In this document: piece after piece, positions 20,081 to 28,997 of the stretch | Numbering within the stretch: the first letter of the stretch is position 1 | Layout of the letters: each line of letters opens with the position of its first letter | Origin: Aureimonas mangrovi | Lineage (GTDB): Bacteria; Pseudomonadota; Alphaproteobacteria; Rhizobiales; Rhizobiaceae | DNA: 64,000 nt | Assembly (NCBI RefSeq): GCF_014058705.1 | Contig: NZ_CP059692.1 | Location: 1,121,001 to 1,185,000 of the forward strand | Direction: 5' to 3' | The notes under the pieces: generated by a model | Seen by the model: only the letters and a program-made list of their open reading frames with translations | Told to the model about the DNA's origin: nothing | Databases searched by the model: none | Made by a program: the position numbers and the translations under genes

Positions 20081-20926
20081 ATGTCGCACGCCCCTAACGT
20101 CGAGGCCATCGGCGCGCTGAGCGAAGTCTCGCAGCGATACGATGCGCTGTTCTGCGACGTCTGGGGCGTCGTCCACGATGGCGTCCGGAAGTCGCCTGAG
20201 GCGGAAGCCGCCCTCGTCGCCGCACGCGAGGCGGGCACGAAGGTCATCCTCATCACCAATTCGCCGCGTCTCTCACGCGGGGTGGTCGCGCAGCTCGACG
20301 CCCTCGACGTCACCCGCGAAGCCTATGACGACATCGTCACGTCGGGCGATGCGACGCGCAGCTTGATCGAGCGCGCGGAGCCGCGCATCTTCCATATCGG
20401 CCCGTCCCGCGATCGCGACATCTTCGAAGGTCTCGCCGTCGAATTCGTCGCCGAGGAGGACGCGTCGGCCATCGTGGCGACGGGCCTCTTCGACGATGAG
20501 GTCGAGACGCCGGCCGACTACGCGGATGTTCTCGGGCGCGCGGCCGGGCGGGGCATCGAGATGATCTGCGCCAATCCCGACATCGTGGTGCATCGCGGCG
20601 AAAAGCTGATCTACTGCGCCGGTGCGCTCGGCCAGGTCTATGCCGAGCTCGGCGGCACCGTGCGCCTGGCCGGCAAGCCGCACCGCCCGATCTACGAGGT
20701 CGCGATGGAGAAGCTCGGCATCGCCTCGCCGCGCATCCTGTGCATTGGCGACGGCATGTTCACGGACGTGAAGGGCGGAGCGACGATCGGCGCCGACGTC
20801 CTCTTCGTCCAGGAGGGCATCCACCGCGACGAACTCGCCCATGCCCGCGACGACATGCAGGCGCTGCACGGAGCGCTCGCCGAGCGCGAACTGACCGCGC
20901 GTTACGTGATGCCGGCCCTGCGATGA
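20081..20926 (+). CDS. HAD superfamily class IIA hydrolase (TIGR01459 type)
   Basis: The 281-residue enzyme belongs to the NagD-like class IIA phosphatases. Motif I is FCDVWGVVHDG with the nucleophilic Asp, motif II ILITNSPR, and motif III GKPHRPIYEVA with CIGDGMFTDVKGG supplying the magnesium-binding Asp residues. Substrates in this subfamily are not established; nucleotides or sugar phosphates are likely. The ATG at 20081 has AAAGGTG 8 bases upstream and starts a conserved-length product. Its TGA overlaps the ATG of ribF; an FMN or flavin-precursor phosphatase role is a guess from that coupling only. Confidence 0.88.
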   Translation: MSHAPNVEAIGALSEVSQRYDALFCDVWGVVHDGVRKSPEAEAALVAAREAGTKVILITNSPRLSRGVVAQLDALDVTREAYDDIVTSGDATRSLIERAEPRIFHIGPSRDRDIFEGLAVEFVAEEDASAIVATGLFDDEVETPADYADVLGRAAGRGIEMICANPDIVVHRGEKLIYCAGALGQVYAELGGTVRLAGKPHRPIYEVAMEKLGIASPRILCIGDGMFTDVKGGATIGADVLFVQEGIHRDELAHARDDMQALHGALAERELTARYVMPALR

Positions 20927-21936
20927 GCGTGAAGGCCGATTTCGTGCGCGTCGAGGGGGAGGCGGCATTTCCGCGCGCTCTTCTCGGAGGCGTCGTGGCG
21001 ATCGGCAATTTCGACGGCGTCCATCGCGGCCACCAGTCGGTGCTCGAGACGGCAGCAGCCAGCGCGCGCGAGTGCGGCGCGCCGCTTGTGGCGCTGACCT
21101 TCGAGCCCCATCCGCGCACGGTCTTCGCCCCCGCCCACCCGGTGCCGCGCCTCACCCCGGCCGCCGTGAAGGCGCGGCTCTTTTCGGCACTCGGTTTCGA
21201 TGCCGTGGTCGAGCAGCCTTTCGACCGGGACTATGCCGGGCTTTCGGCGGAAGACTTCATCGCCGGCACGATCGTCCAGCGGCTCGGCGCGCGCGATGTC
21301 GTCGTCGGCTTTGACTTCCAGTTTGGCGCGCGGCGCTCGGGCGATGCCGCCTACCTTGCCGAGGCGGGCCGTCGCCACGGTTTCGGGGTCGAGGTGGTTG
21401 AGGCGTATGACGAGGGCGGCGCGGCGGTTTCCTCCAGCCGTATCCGCACGCTTCTGAGCGAGGGCGAGGCGGATGCGGCAGCGCACCTCCTCGGCTATCG
21501 CTGGACGATCGAAGGCGCCGTCGGCCACGGCCGCAAGGTCGGCCGCACGCTTGGCTATCCGACCGCCAACATGGTTCTGGATGCGCCGGAGCTTCTCGCG
21601 AACGGCATCTATGCCGTGCGCGTTCGACGCGCCGACGGAAGCCTTCACGATGGCGTCGCGAGCTACGGCCGCCGCCCGACCTTCGACGACGGCGCGCCGC
21701 TGTTCGAGACCTATCTCTTCGATTTTGCCGGCGACCTCTATGGCGAGGCGCTGTCGATCTCCATCTTCGCGAGGTTGCGCGGCGAGGAGCGTTTCGACGA
21801 TGTCCCCGCTCTCGTCGCGCAGATGGACCGCGACGCGGCCCTCGCCCGCGAGCTTCTAGCTGGTGCGGCTCCCTTGTCGGCGCTCGACGAGGCGATCGCC
21901 TTTTCGAAAATGCTTTATCGGCCGCCCGCCGATTGA
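20923..21936 (+). CDS. ribF: Bifunctional riboflavin kinase/FAD synthetase
   Basis: RibF converts riboflavin to FMN and then FAD. The 337-residue protein has an N-terminal nucleotidyltransferase domain with AIGNFDGVHRGHQ (the HxGH-like site) and VVGFDFQFGARRSG plus SSSRIR, then a C-terminal kinase domain with GRTLGYPTANM and the FETYLFDF region. It is coupled to the HAD hydrolase by ATGA and precedes ileS, an order common in proteobacteria. Confidence 0.96.
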   Translation: MSVKADFVRVEGEAAFPRALLGGVVAIGNFDGVHRGHQSVLETAAASARECGAPLVALTFEPHPRTVFAPAHPVPRLTPAAVKARLFSALGFDAVVEQPFDRDYAGLSAEDFIAGTIVQRLGARDVVVGFDFQFGARRSGDAAYLAEAGRRHGFGVEVVEAYDEGGAAVSSSRIRTLLSEGEADAAAHLLGYRWTIEGAVGHGRKVGRTLGYPTANMVLDAPELLANGIYAVRVRRADGSLHDGVASYGRRPTFDDGAPLFETYLFDFAGDLYGEALSISIFARLRGEERFDDVPALVAQMDRDAALARELLAGAAPLSALDEAIAFSKMLYRPPAD

Positions 21937-22130
21937 TAGAGAGACGCGATGCGTCACGACCCGGAATGTCCCGCCGCCCGCCGGCCGCGAATTAGCCGCC
22001 CGGTCTCGCCCTCGCTCTGAAGCGCAGCGGGACCGGGGCACCGATCCGTCCCGGCTTCATCCGGGCCCTTCTGTTTGACCCGCTCCATGGCGCCTTCCCG
22101 TCGCGCCGGCGGCGATGCGAAAAAGACGCC

Positions 22131-25100
22131 ATGACCAAGAACGACACCGCGCCCGACTATTCCAAGACGCTCTTCCTGCCGCAGACGGAGTTTCCGATGC
22201 GCGCGGGCCTGCCGCAGGCCGAACCGAGATGGATCGAGCGCTGGGACGGGATGGATCTCTACAAGAAGCTGCGCGAGGCGGGGAAGGGGCGGCCGAAATA
22301 CGTGCTGCACGACGGCCCGCCCTATGCCAACGGCAATCTCCACATCGGCCACGCGCTCAACAAGGTCCTGAAGGACGTCATCACGCGCTCCTTCCAGATG
22401 CGCGGCTACGATGCCAATTACGTGCCCGGCTGGGACTGCCATGGCCTGCCGATCGAATGGAAGATCGAGGAGCAGTACCGCGCCAAGGGTCGCGACAAGG
22501 ACGAGGTGCCGGTCAACGAGTTCCGCCAGGAATGCCGCGACTTCGCCGCGCACTGGGTGGGCGAGCAGAGCCGCGAGTTCCGCCGGCTCGGTGTCGAGGG
22601 CGACTTCAAGGATCCGTATCTGACGATGGCCTTCGAGGCCGAGAGCGTCATCGCGGGCGAACTCCTGAAGTTCGCGATGAGCGGACAGCTCTATCGCGGC
22701 TCCAAGCCGATCATGTGGTCTGTGGTGGAGAAGACCGCGCTCGCCGAGGCCGAGGTCGAGTATCACGACCACGAGTCCGACACGGTCTGGGTGAAGTTTC
22801 ATCTGAAGGCGGTGCCGCAGGGTTATCCTGCCGCCTTCCACGGTGACGCGGAGGGTGGGGCGAGCGTCAGCGTTTCGCAGGCCGCTCCGCTCGATGGTGC
22901 CTTCGTGGTGATCTGGACGACGACGCCCTGGACGCTTCCGGGCAACCGCGCCATAGCCTTTTCGGACCGCGTCTCCTACGGCCTCTACGAGGTGAGCGCG
23001 CCGGAGGATGCCGACCACCCGCGTTGGGCAAAGCAGGGGGAGCGCTACGTCCTTGCGGACGCTCTGGCCTCGGATGTCTTCGCGAAGGCGCGCGTGCCGG
23101 AAGACGGCTTCCGCCGCCTCGCCGATATTGCGCCCGGCGATCTCGCCGGCCTCGTCTGCGAGCATCCGCTGGCCGGCCTCGCCGGAGGCTACGGCTTCTC
23201 GGTCCCTCTTCTCGAGGGCGAACACGTCACCGACGAGGCGGGTACGGGCTTCGTCCACACCGCGCCGAGCCACGGCCGCGAGGATTTCGACGTATGGATG
23301 GCGAGCCGGCGTGGGCTGGAAGCGCGCGGCATCGACGCCGCGATCCCCTTCACGGTCGACGATGACGGCTTCTACACCAAGGACGCGCCGGGCTTCGGCC
23401 CCGATGCGGAAGGCGGGCCGGCGCGCGTCATCGACGACAAGGGCAAGAAGGGTGATGCGAACAAGCGCGTGATCGATGCGCTGGTGGCGCGGGGGATGCT
23501 GCTCGCCCGCGGCCGTCTGAAACACTCCTACCCGCATTCCTGGCGCTCGAAGAAGCCGGTGATCTTCCGCAACACGCCGCAATGGTTCGTCCATATGGAT
23601 AAGGACCTCGGCGGGTATGGGCTGGATGCCGCGGCGCAGGCCGACGACACGCTGCGCGCCCGTGCCCTGCGCGCCATAGACGAGACGCGCTTCGTGCCGG
23701 CCTCCGGCCAGAACCGCCTGCGCGGCATGATCGCCGACCGGCCGGACTGGGTGCTCTCGCGCCAGCGCGCCTGGGGCGTGCCGATCTGCGTCTTCGTCGA
23801 CGAGGACGGCGAGGTCCTGAAGGACGAGGCGGTGAACGCCCGCATCACTGAAGCCTTTGCCAAGGAAGGCGCTGACGCCTGGTTCGCGGACGGAGCCAAG
23901 GAGCGTTTCCTCGGCAACGAGCATGACGGCACGAAGTGGGCCATGGTCCGCGACATCCTCGACGTCTGGTTCGATTCCGGCTCCACCCACGCCTTCTGCC
24001 TGGAGAAGCGGCCCGACCTGAAATGGCCCGCCGACCTCTATCTCGAAGGTTCGGACCAGCATCGCGGCTGGTTCCACTCCTCGCTCCTGGAGGCCTGCGG
24101 AACGCGCGGCCGCGCGCCCTACGACGCGGTTCTGACGCATGGCTTCGTCATGGACGAGGACGGGCGCAAGATGTCGAAGTCGCTTGGCAACGTCGTGACG
24201 CCGCAGGAGGTGATCCAGCAGTCGGGCGCCGACATCCTGCGGCTCTGGGTCGTCTCTTCCGACTATTCGGAGGACCTTCGGCTCGGCAAGACGATCCTCC
24301 AGACCAATGTCGACGCCTATCGCAAGCTGCGCAACACGATCCGCTGGATGCTCGGCACGCTCGCCCACGATACGGGCGAGGACGTGCCGCTCGCCGAGAT
24401 GCCCGAACTCGAGCGCCTGATGCTGCATCGTCTCGCCGAGATCGGCGAGGTGGTCGAGAAGGGCTACGACAACTTCGACTTCAAGCGCATCGCGCGAACG
24501 CTGATCGACTTCATGGTCGTCGAGCTCTCGGCCTTCTATTTCGACGTGCGCAAGGACGCGCTCTATTGCGATGCGCCGTCCTCCACACGCCGCAAGGCGG
24601 CGCTGCAGGTGGTGCGGCTGATCTTCGACCGTCTGGTGAAATGGCTGGCACCGCTCCTGCCCTTCACCACGGAGGAAGCGTGGCTCTCGCTGAACCCGGA
24701 CGCCGTCTCGGTGCATCTCGAACAGTTCCCGAAAACGCCGCAGGGTTGGCGCGAACCCGAGCTCGCCGCTCGCTGGCAGAAAATCCGCCGCGTGCGCCGC
24801 GTCGTCATGGGTGCGCTCGAAGAGAAGCGCCGGGCCAAGGAGATCGGCTCCTCGCTCGAATCGGCACCGGTGGTCTACATTGACGACGCGGCCCTGCGCG
24901 CGCTCGTCGAGAGCGTCGACTTCGCAGAGATCGCGATCACCAGCGGCTTCACCCTTGGGCAGGGCGAGGCGCCCGGCGAGGCGTTCCGCCTGCCCGATGC
25001 ACCCGGCATCGCCGTTGTCCACCAGCCGGCACTGGGCCGCAAATGCGCCCGTTCCTGGAAGGTCACCGAGGATGTCGGCGCCGATCCGGACTATCCGGAC

Positions 25101-25154
25101 GTGACGCTGCGCGACGCTGGCGCGCTGCGCGAGCTGGGTTACGCGCCGGCCTGA
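22131..25154 (+). CDS. ileS: Isoleucyl-tRNA synthetase
   Basis: The 1007-residue class Ia synthetase charges tRNA-Ile and edits misactivated valine. The N-terminal HIGH signature appears as [11 protein letters not shown], the KMSKS loop as [10 protein letters not shown], and the editing domain between them includes [14 protein letters not shown] and [19 protein letters not shown]. The C-terminal zinc-finger Cys cluster of E. coli IleS is not visible, as in many alphaproteobacterial enzymes. Length is somewhat above the E. coli protein (938). No lspA follows, although ileS-lspA is a common pairing. The ribosome site before the ATG is weak. Confidence 0.97.
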   Translation: MTKNDTAPDYSKTLFLPQTEFPMRAGLPQAEPRWIERWDGMDLYKKLREAGKGRPKYVLHDGPPYANGNLHIGHALNKVLKDVITRSFQMRGYDANYVPGWDCHGLPIEWKIEEQYRAKGRDKDEVPVNEFRQECRDFAAHWVGEQSREFRRLGVEGDFKDPYLTMAFEAESVIAGELLKFAMSGQLYRGSKPIMWSVVEKTALAEAEVEYHDHESDTVWVKFHLKAVPQGYPAAFHGDAEGGASVSVSQAAPLDGAFVVIWTTTPWTLPGNRAIAFSDRVSYGLYEVSAPEDADHPRWAKQGERYVLADALASDVFAKARVPEDGFRRLADIAPGDLAGLVCEHPLAGLAGGYGFSVPLLEGEHVTDEAGTGFVHTAPSHGREDFDVWMASRRGLEARGIDAAIPFTVDDDGFYTKDAPGFGPDAEGGPARVIDDKGKKGDANKRVIDALVARGMLLARGRLKHSYPHSWRSKKPVIFRNTPQWFVHMDKDLGGYGLDAAAQADDTLRARALRAIDETRFVPASGQNRLRGMIADRPDWVLSRQRAWGVPICVFVDEDGEVLKDEAVNARITEAFAKEGADAWFADGAKERFLGNEHDGTKWAMVRDILDVWFDSGSTHAFCLEKRPDLKWPADLYLEGSDQHRGWFHSSLLEACGTRGRAPYDAVLTHGFVMDEDGRKMSKSLGNVVTPQEVIQQSGADILRLWVVSSDYSEDLRLGKTILQTNVDAYRKLRNTIRWMLGTLAHDTGEDVPLAEMPELERLMLHRLAEIGEVVEKGYDNFDFKRIARTLIDFMVVELSAFYFDVRKDALYCDAPSSTRRKAALQVVRLIFDRLVKWLAPLLPFTTEEAWLSLNPDAVSVHLEQFPKTPQGWREPELAARWQKIRRVRRVVMGALEEKRRAKEIGSSLESAPVVYIDDAALRALVESVDFAEIAITSGFTLGQGEAPGEAFRLPDAPGIAVVHQPALGRKCARSWKVTEDVGADPDYPDVTLRDAGALRELGYAPA

Positions 25155-25165
25155 GGCCGTCAGGA

Positions 25166-25194
25166 TTGCAGGGGCGGGGCGGGCGCTTTATAGC
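25166..25194 (+). promoter_or_regulatory. Candidate sigma-70 promoter of the lipoprotein gene
   Basis: TTGCAG (25166-25171), 17 bases, then TATAGC (25189-25194), located 12 bases behind ileS and about 100 bases ahead of the lipoprotein ATG. Match is 4 of 6 in each box with ideal spacing. An inverted repeat lies in the predicted leader. Confidence 0.4.
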
Positions 25195-25222
25195 TTGCCT
25201 GCAATTCGCCGGATTGTGGTGC

Positions 25223-25255
25223 GAGGGCGCGGGATGCATGAATTTGCGCGCCCTC
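25223..25255 (+). promoter_or_regulatory. Inverted repeat in the leader of the lipoprotein gene
   Basis: Arms GAGGGCGCG (25223-25231) and CGCGCCCTC (25247-25255) pair perfectly across a 15-base AT-rich loop. No T-run follows, so it is not a standard terminator. It could be an operator, an RNA stability element or chance in GC-rich DNA. Confidence 0.35.
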
Positions 25256-25290
25256 CGGCCTGCCGGCCAATGCGATGGGGAAAACGATCG

Positions 25291-25893
25291 ATGAGCATCA
25301 ACAGGCATTCCACGCTGCGCATCGCCGCCGTCGCGACCTGCGGCTTGTCCCTCGCCGCCTGCATGGGGCCGACCTACGGCACCGGCACGACGTCCGGCGC
25401 GCAGCTTCTGAACGACGTTGATGGCATGTTCTCCTTCGGCTCGCCGTCGCGTGAGCGCATCAACTACGAGGAGCGCCCCGAACTGGTGCGCCCCGACCAG
25501 ATCGGCCAGCTTCCGCCGCCGCAGACGCCGCGTGCCGTCGTGGAGGAAGAGCAGCAGGCAGCGGCGGCCGCTGCTGCCGTCGAGCCGGTCGAAATCGGCT
25601 CGCGCGGCAACCGCGCCCCGCTCTCCTCGATCTCGCGTTCGGCACAGGACGGCAGCTGGATCGATCCGCGCGAGCTGAACGAGGTCGGCCAGCGCGTCAC
25701 CGCCGCCCGCGAGGCCGCACGGCAGGGGAACACGAACCAGCGTCGCTACCTCACCGAGCCGCCGGTCGAATATCGTCAGGCCTCGGCTTCGGCGCCCGTC
25801 GGTGAACTGGGCGTCGATGAGGAGATCAAGGAGCGGCGCTCGCGCGGCACCCAGCCGATCGGCCAGCGAATCCGCAACGCGCTGCCGTTCTGA
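25291..25893 (+). CDS. Predicted outer-membrane lipoprotein, uncharacterised
   Basis: The 200-residue protein has a lipoprotein signal peptide with lipobox LAAC (Cys24), then a low-complexity, acidic and alanine-rich body (VEEEQQAAAAAAAVEPVE around the middle) and a basic tail ending RNALPF. The lipid anchor and lack of membrane helices place it at the periplasmic side of a membrane. Its position next to ileS and near paired M16 proteases is where many alphaproteobacteria keep lspA and a DUF3035-type lipoprotein (BamF), so it may be a divergent DUF3035 member; I cannot confirm this by eye. The ATG at 25291 is the last before the signal peptide and has GGGG 8 bases upstream. Confidence 0.7.
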   Translation: MSINRHSTLRIAAVATCGLSLAACMGPTYGTGTTSGAQLLNDVDGMFSFGSPSRERINYEERPELVRPDQIGQLPPPQTPRAVVEEEQQAAAAAAAVEPVEIGSRGNRAPLSSISRSAQDGSWIDPRELNEVGQRVTAAREAARQGNTNQRRYLTEPPVEYRQASASAPVGELGVDEEIKERRSRGTQPIGQRIRNALPF

Positions 25894-25908
25894 TCGCTCG
25901 CTGCCGGA

Positions 25909-26361
25909 TCAATCGCTGCGCCTCGCGGCGAAGAAGTCCCTGAGAAGCGCTGCGCTCGGCGCCTCCGCAATGGCCGAATAGACGTCCGGCGAATGATGGC
26001 ACGTGGCCTGCGAGAAGAAGCGCGAGCCGTGCTCCACCGCGCCGCCCTTCTCGTCGGCAACGCCGTAATACAGCCGGCGGATGCGCGCGAAGGATATGGC
26101 GCCCGCGCACATGGCGCAGGGCTCCAGCGTGACGTAGAGGTCGCAACCCGTCAGCCGTTCCTGGCCGAGCGCCTCGCAGGCCATGCGGATCGCCACGATC
26201 TCGGCGTGGGCGGTCGGATCGTTGCGCGCGCGCGTCTCGTTGCCTGCGCTCGCCACGACGTCGTCGCCGCGCACGATCACTGCGCCGACCGGCACCTCGC
26301 CGCGCTCGCCCGCGCGCGCAGCTTCCGCGAGCGCCTGTTCCATGAAGCCGTTGCGTGGCAC
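25909..26361 (-). CDS. tadA: tRNA-specific adenosine deaminase (A34 to I34)
   Basis: TadA deaminates the wobble adenosine of tRNA-Arg(ACG) to inosine. The 150-residue protein has the cytidine/deoxycytidylate deaminase zinc site: THAEIVAI (His ligand and catalytic Glu) and EPCAMCAGAI (two Cys ligands), plus GEVPVGAVIV at the N terminus. A GTG at 26361 is taken as the start because family members have several residues before FMEQAL; an ATG six codons later is the alternative. It lies tail-to-tail with the lipoprotein gene and divergent from the pseudouridine synthase gene. Confidence 0.94.
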   Translation of the reverse strand: MPRNGFMEQALAEAARAGERGEVPVGAVIVRGDDVVASAGNETRARNDPTAHAEIVAIRMACEALGQERLTGCDLYVTLEPCAMCAGAISFARIRRLYYGVADEKGGAVEHGSRFFSQATCHHSPDVYSAIAEAPSAALLRDFFAARRSD

Positions 26362-26432
26362 GACGCGTCGTTTTCCCCTCGTTCACACGATTCCGACCTG
26401 ATACAGACCGCCGCAAAAGAGGCAAGACGACC

Positions 26433-28304
26433 ATGGACGACAAGAGCGGCAACGACGACGGCAAGCGCGGCGGAGACGGCGAGCGACGCGGCGCTCGTGG
26501 CCGCGGGCCCGGCGGCGCATCGAAAGGCGATTTCAAGCCGGGCGGGCCGAAGCGATCCGGGAAGCCGGGAGAAAGCCGGGCCGGTGGCCGCCCGTCCGGC
26601 GACAAGCCGGTCCGCGAGCGACGCGAAGGCGCGCGCGCCGATGGCGGCGAACGGGCCGAGCGCAAGCCCTTTCGCCCGCGCGAAGACCGCCCCGGGGGCG
26701 AGGAGCGCGGCGAGCGCAAGGGATTCGTGCCGAAGAGCCGGGGCATGTTTTCGCATGGCGGACGCGAGGTGGACGGCTCGCAGAAGCGCCCGAAGAGCTA
26801 TGGCCGTATCGCCCCGGAGGGCAGCGGCGAGGGAGGCGAGCGCAAGCCGCGCAACTTCTCCGATCGTCCGCGCCGTGAGGATCGCCCCGCGAGGGAAGAC
26901 CGCCCGATGCGCGACGAGCGTCCGCGTCGCGATGACCGCGCTCCGTCCGGGGAGACTGCCGGTGACGGTTCGATGCGCATCGCCAAGCGGCTGGCGCGCG
27001 CGGGCATCGCCTCGCGCCGCGATGCAGAGGGCATGATCGCGGACGGGCGCGTGAGGCTGAACGGCAAGCTTCTCGACAGCCCGGCTGTCGACGTGAAACC
27101 GTCCGACCGCATCGAGGTGGACGGTGCGCCGTTGCCGGCGATCGAGCGCACGCGCCTCTGGCTCTTCCACAAGCCGGGCGGGCTCGTCACAACCAACCGC
27201 GACCCGGAGGGGCGGCCGACCGTCTTCGACCGCCTGCCGGAAGACCTGCCGCGCGTTCTCTCCGTCGGGCGGCTCGACATCAACACCGAAGGCCTCCTCC
27301 TCCTGACCAACGACGGCGGGCTGGCGCGCGTCCTCGAACTGCCGGCGACGGGCTGGCTGCGACGCTACCGCGTGCGCGCGCACGGCCGGGTGGAGCAGGC
27401 CAAGCTCGACGAACTGCGCCAGGGCATTGCCATCGACGGCGTCTTCTACGGCGCGGTGGAGGCGACGCTCGACAAAGAGCAGGGCTCCAACATCTGGCTG
27501 ACGCTCGGCCTTCGCGAGGGCAAGAACCGTGAGGTCAAGCGCATCCTCGGCCATCTCGGGCTGGAGGTGAACCGGCTCATCCGCGTCTCCTTCGGGCCGT
27601 TCCAGCTCGGCGAACTCGCCGAGGGCGCCGTCATGGAGATCAAGGGACGCACGCTGCGTGACCAGCTCGGCGAGCGGCTGATCGAGGAGGCGGGCGCCGA
27701 TTTCGACGCCCCGATCGTCAACACCTTCTCCAACAAGCCGGTGAAGGCCGAGCGGTCCGAGAAGGCCGAGCCGGGCGAGCGCAAGGGTTCTGCGAGGAGC
27801 GAGTGGATCTCGGCCTCCGATGGCGGCAGGCCGAACCGCAAGAAGTTCGGCGCGGCCAAGCGCGAGGATGCCCTCGGCCGCCTCGACACGCGCCAGCCAC
27901 GCGGCGCCGACCGGGGCGAGCGAGGGGACCGTGCCCCGCGCGGCGAGCGCCCGGATCGTGGTCCACGCCCGGAGCGCGGCGATCGCCCTTTCGGCGAGCG
28001 CAAGCCCAAGAGCTTCGGCCCGCGCGGCGATAAGTCCTTCGGAGACAAGTCCGCTGGCGATGACGCGCGTCCCGCGCGCCGTCCTGCCGATGCGCCGAAG
28101 CGTACGGCCAATGTCTGGATGGCACCCGGTGCGCGGGCCGTGGGCGAGAAGAAGAAGGCCGAGCGCGAGGAGCGCGACCGCCTGCGGGGCGAGGGCGGCG
28201 TCTCGCGCGGGCCGCGGCCTGCCGCGGGCGGCGCCCCACGCAAGCCGCGCCCGGCCGAGGCTCGGCCTCCGCGCGGCGACAAGCCGCGTCGTCCCGAGCG
28301 CTGA
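26433..28304 (+). CDS. RluB-type rRNA pseudouridine synthase with long basic N- and C-terminal tails
   Basis: The 623-residue protein has a normal RsuA/RluB core: an S4 RNA-binding domain from about residue 181 (RIAKRLARAGIASRRDAEGMI), then the synthase domain with the catalytic Asp in GRLDINTEGLLLLTNDG (Asp282) and LREGKNREVKRIL. The family usually has 240-300 residues. Here about 180 residues before and 190 after the core are Arg/Gly/Asp/Lys-rich, almost surely disordered and RNA-binding, with repeated RPRR, RGDR and GERK-like units. The start at 26433 follows AGAGG. Likely target is 23S rRNA near position 2605, but RluB, RluE and RluF substrates cannot be told apart here. rsmD follows 12 bases later. 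Confidence 0.92.
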   Translation: MDDKSGNDDGKRGGDGERRGARGRGPGGASKGDFKPGGPKRSGKPGESRAGGRPSGDKPVRERREGARADGGERAERKPFRPREDRPGGEERGERKGFVPKSRGMFSHGGREVDGSQKRPKSYGRIAPEGSGEGGERKPRNFSDRPRREDRPAREDRPMRDERPRRDDRAPSGETAGDGSMRIAKRLARAGIASRRDAEGMIADGRVRLNGKLLDSPAVDVKPSDRIEVDGAPLPAIERTRLWLFHKPGGLVTTNRDPEGRPTVFDRLPEDLPRVLSVGRLDINTEGLLLLTNDGGLARVLELPATGWLRRYRVRAHGRVEQAKLDELRQGIAIDGVFYGAVEATLDKEQGSNIWLTLGLREGKNREVKRILGHLGLEVNRLIRVSFGPFQLGELAEGAVMEIKGRTLRDQLGERLIEEAGADFDAPIVNTFSNKPVKAERSEKAEPGERKGSARSEWISASDGGRPNRKKFGAAKREDALGRLDTRQPRGADRGERGDRAPRGERPDRGPRPERGDRPFGERKPKSFGPRGDKSFGDKSAGDDARPARRPADAPKRTANVWMAPGARAVGEKKKAEREERDRLRGEGGVSRGPRPAAGGAPRKPRPAEARPPRGDKPRRPER

Positions 28305-28316
28305 GGCGGTTCCGCC

Positions 28317-28886
28317 TTGCTGCGCATCGTTGCCGGGAGCCTGAAGGGCCGCGCACTTGCGGGGCCGAAGACGGATGCCATCCGCCCGACTTCGGAGCGT
28401 CATCGCGGCGCCCTGTTCGACATCATCGCCCACGGGCTGCACTTCGATCTCGAAGGTGTGCGGGTGCTGGACCTCTTCTCCGGCACCGGCGCTCTCGGCA
28501 TCGAGGCGCTGTCGCGCGGGGGGCGGTTCTGCGTCTTCGTGGAAGAGGGTGTGGAAGGACGCGGGCTCCTGCGCGAGAACACTCACGCGCTCGGGCTGCA
28601 GGGCCGAACCAAGATATTCCGGCGCGATGCGAGTGCGCTCGGGCCCGTGGGCACGCTCGAGCCGTTCGATCTCGTCCTTGCCGATCCGCCCTATGGAAAG
28701 CGGCTGGGCGAGAAGGCATTGGCCTGTGCGCTGGCGGGCGGCTGGCTGAAGGACGGCGCACTGGCGGTGCTGGAAGAGGCGAAGGACGCGACCTTCGAGC
28801 TTCCCGTCGGCTTCAGGCTTCTCGACGAGCGCGTGATGGGCGAGAGCGCGATCCGCTTCCTGTCGCCGCAGAAAGCCGGCGAATGA
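28317..28886 (+). CDS. rsmD: 16S rRNA (guanine966-N2)-methyltransferase
   Basis: RsmD methylates G966 of 16S rRNA. The 189-residue protein has the SAM-binding VLDLFSGTGALGIEALSRG and the catalytic ADPPYG of N2-guanine methyltransferases, with the family N terminus RIVAGSLKGR. No ATG is available; the TTG at 28317 gives MLRIVAGSLKG and sits behind GAGGCGG. It forms a two-gene rRNA modification unit with the upstream pseudouridine synthase. Confidence 0.93.
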   Translation: MLRIVAGSLKGRALAGPKTDAIRPTSERHRGALFDIIAHGLHFDLEGVRVLDLFSGTGALGIEALSRGGRFCVFVEEGVEGRGLLRENTHALGLQGRTKIFRRDASALGPVGTLEPFDLVLADPPYGKRLGEKALACALAGGWLKDGALAVLEEAKDATFELPVGFRLLDERVMGESAIRFLSPQKAGE

Positions 28887-28997
28887 GGGCAGGAGCCCTT
28901 ACAAAAACGTAATTGGTGCCTTTCTTCCCGCTCGGCCATATCTGCCGCGCCCGCCGAGCGGGTCAGGTTCGACGACGACGAGGATGAAGACGACGCC

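Noticed and set aside
21937..22130. Possible riboswitch or T-box ahead of ileS
   Set aside because: No T-box motif, FMN-type conserved blocks or terminator-antiterminator pairing could be found; T-boxes are also not expected in alphaproteobacteria.
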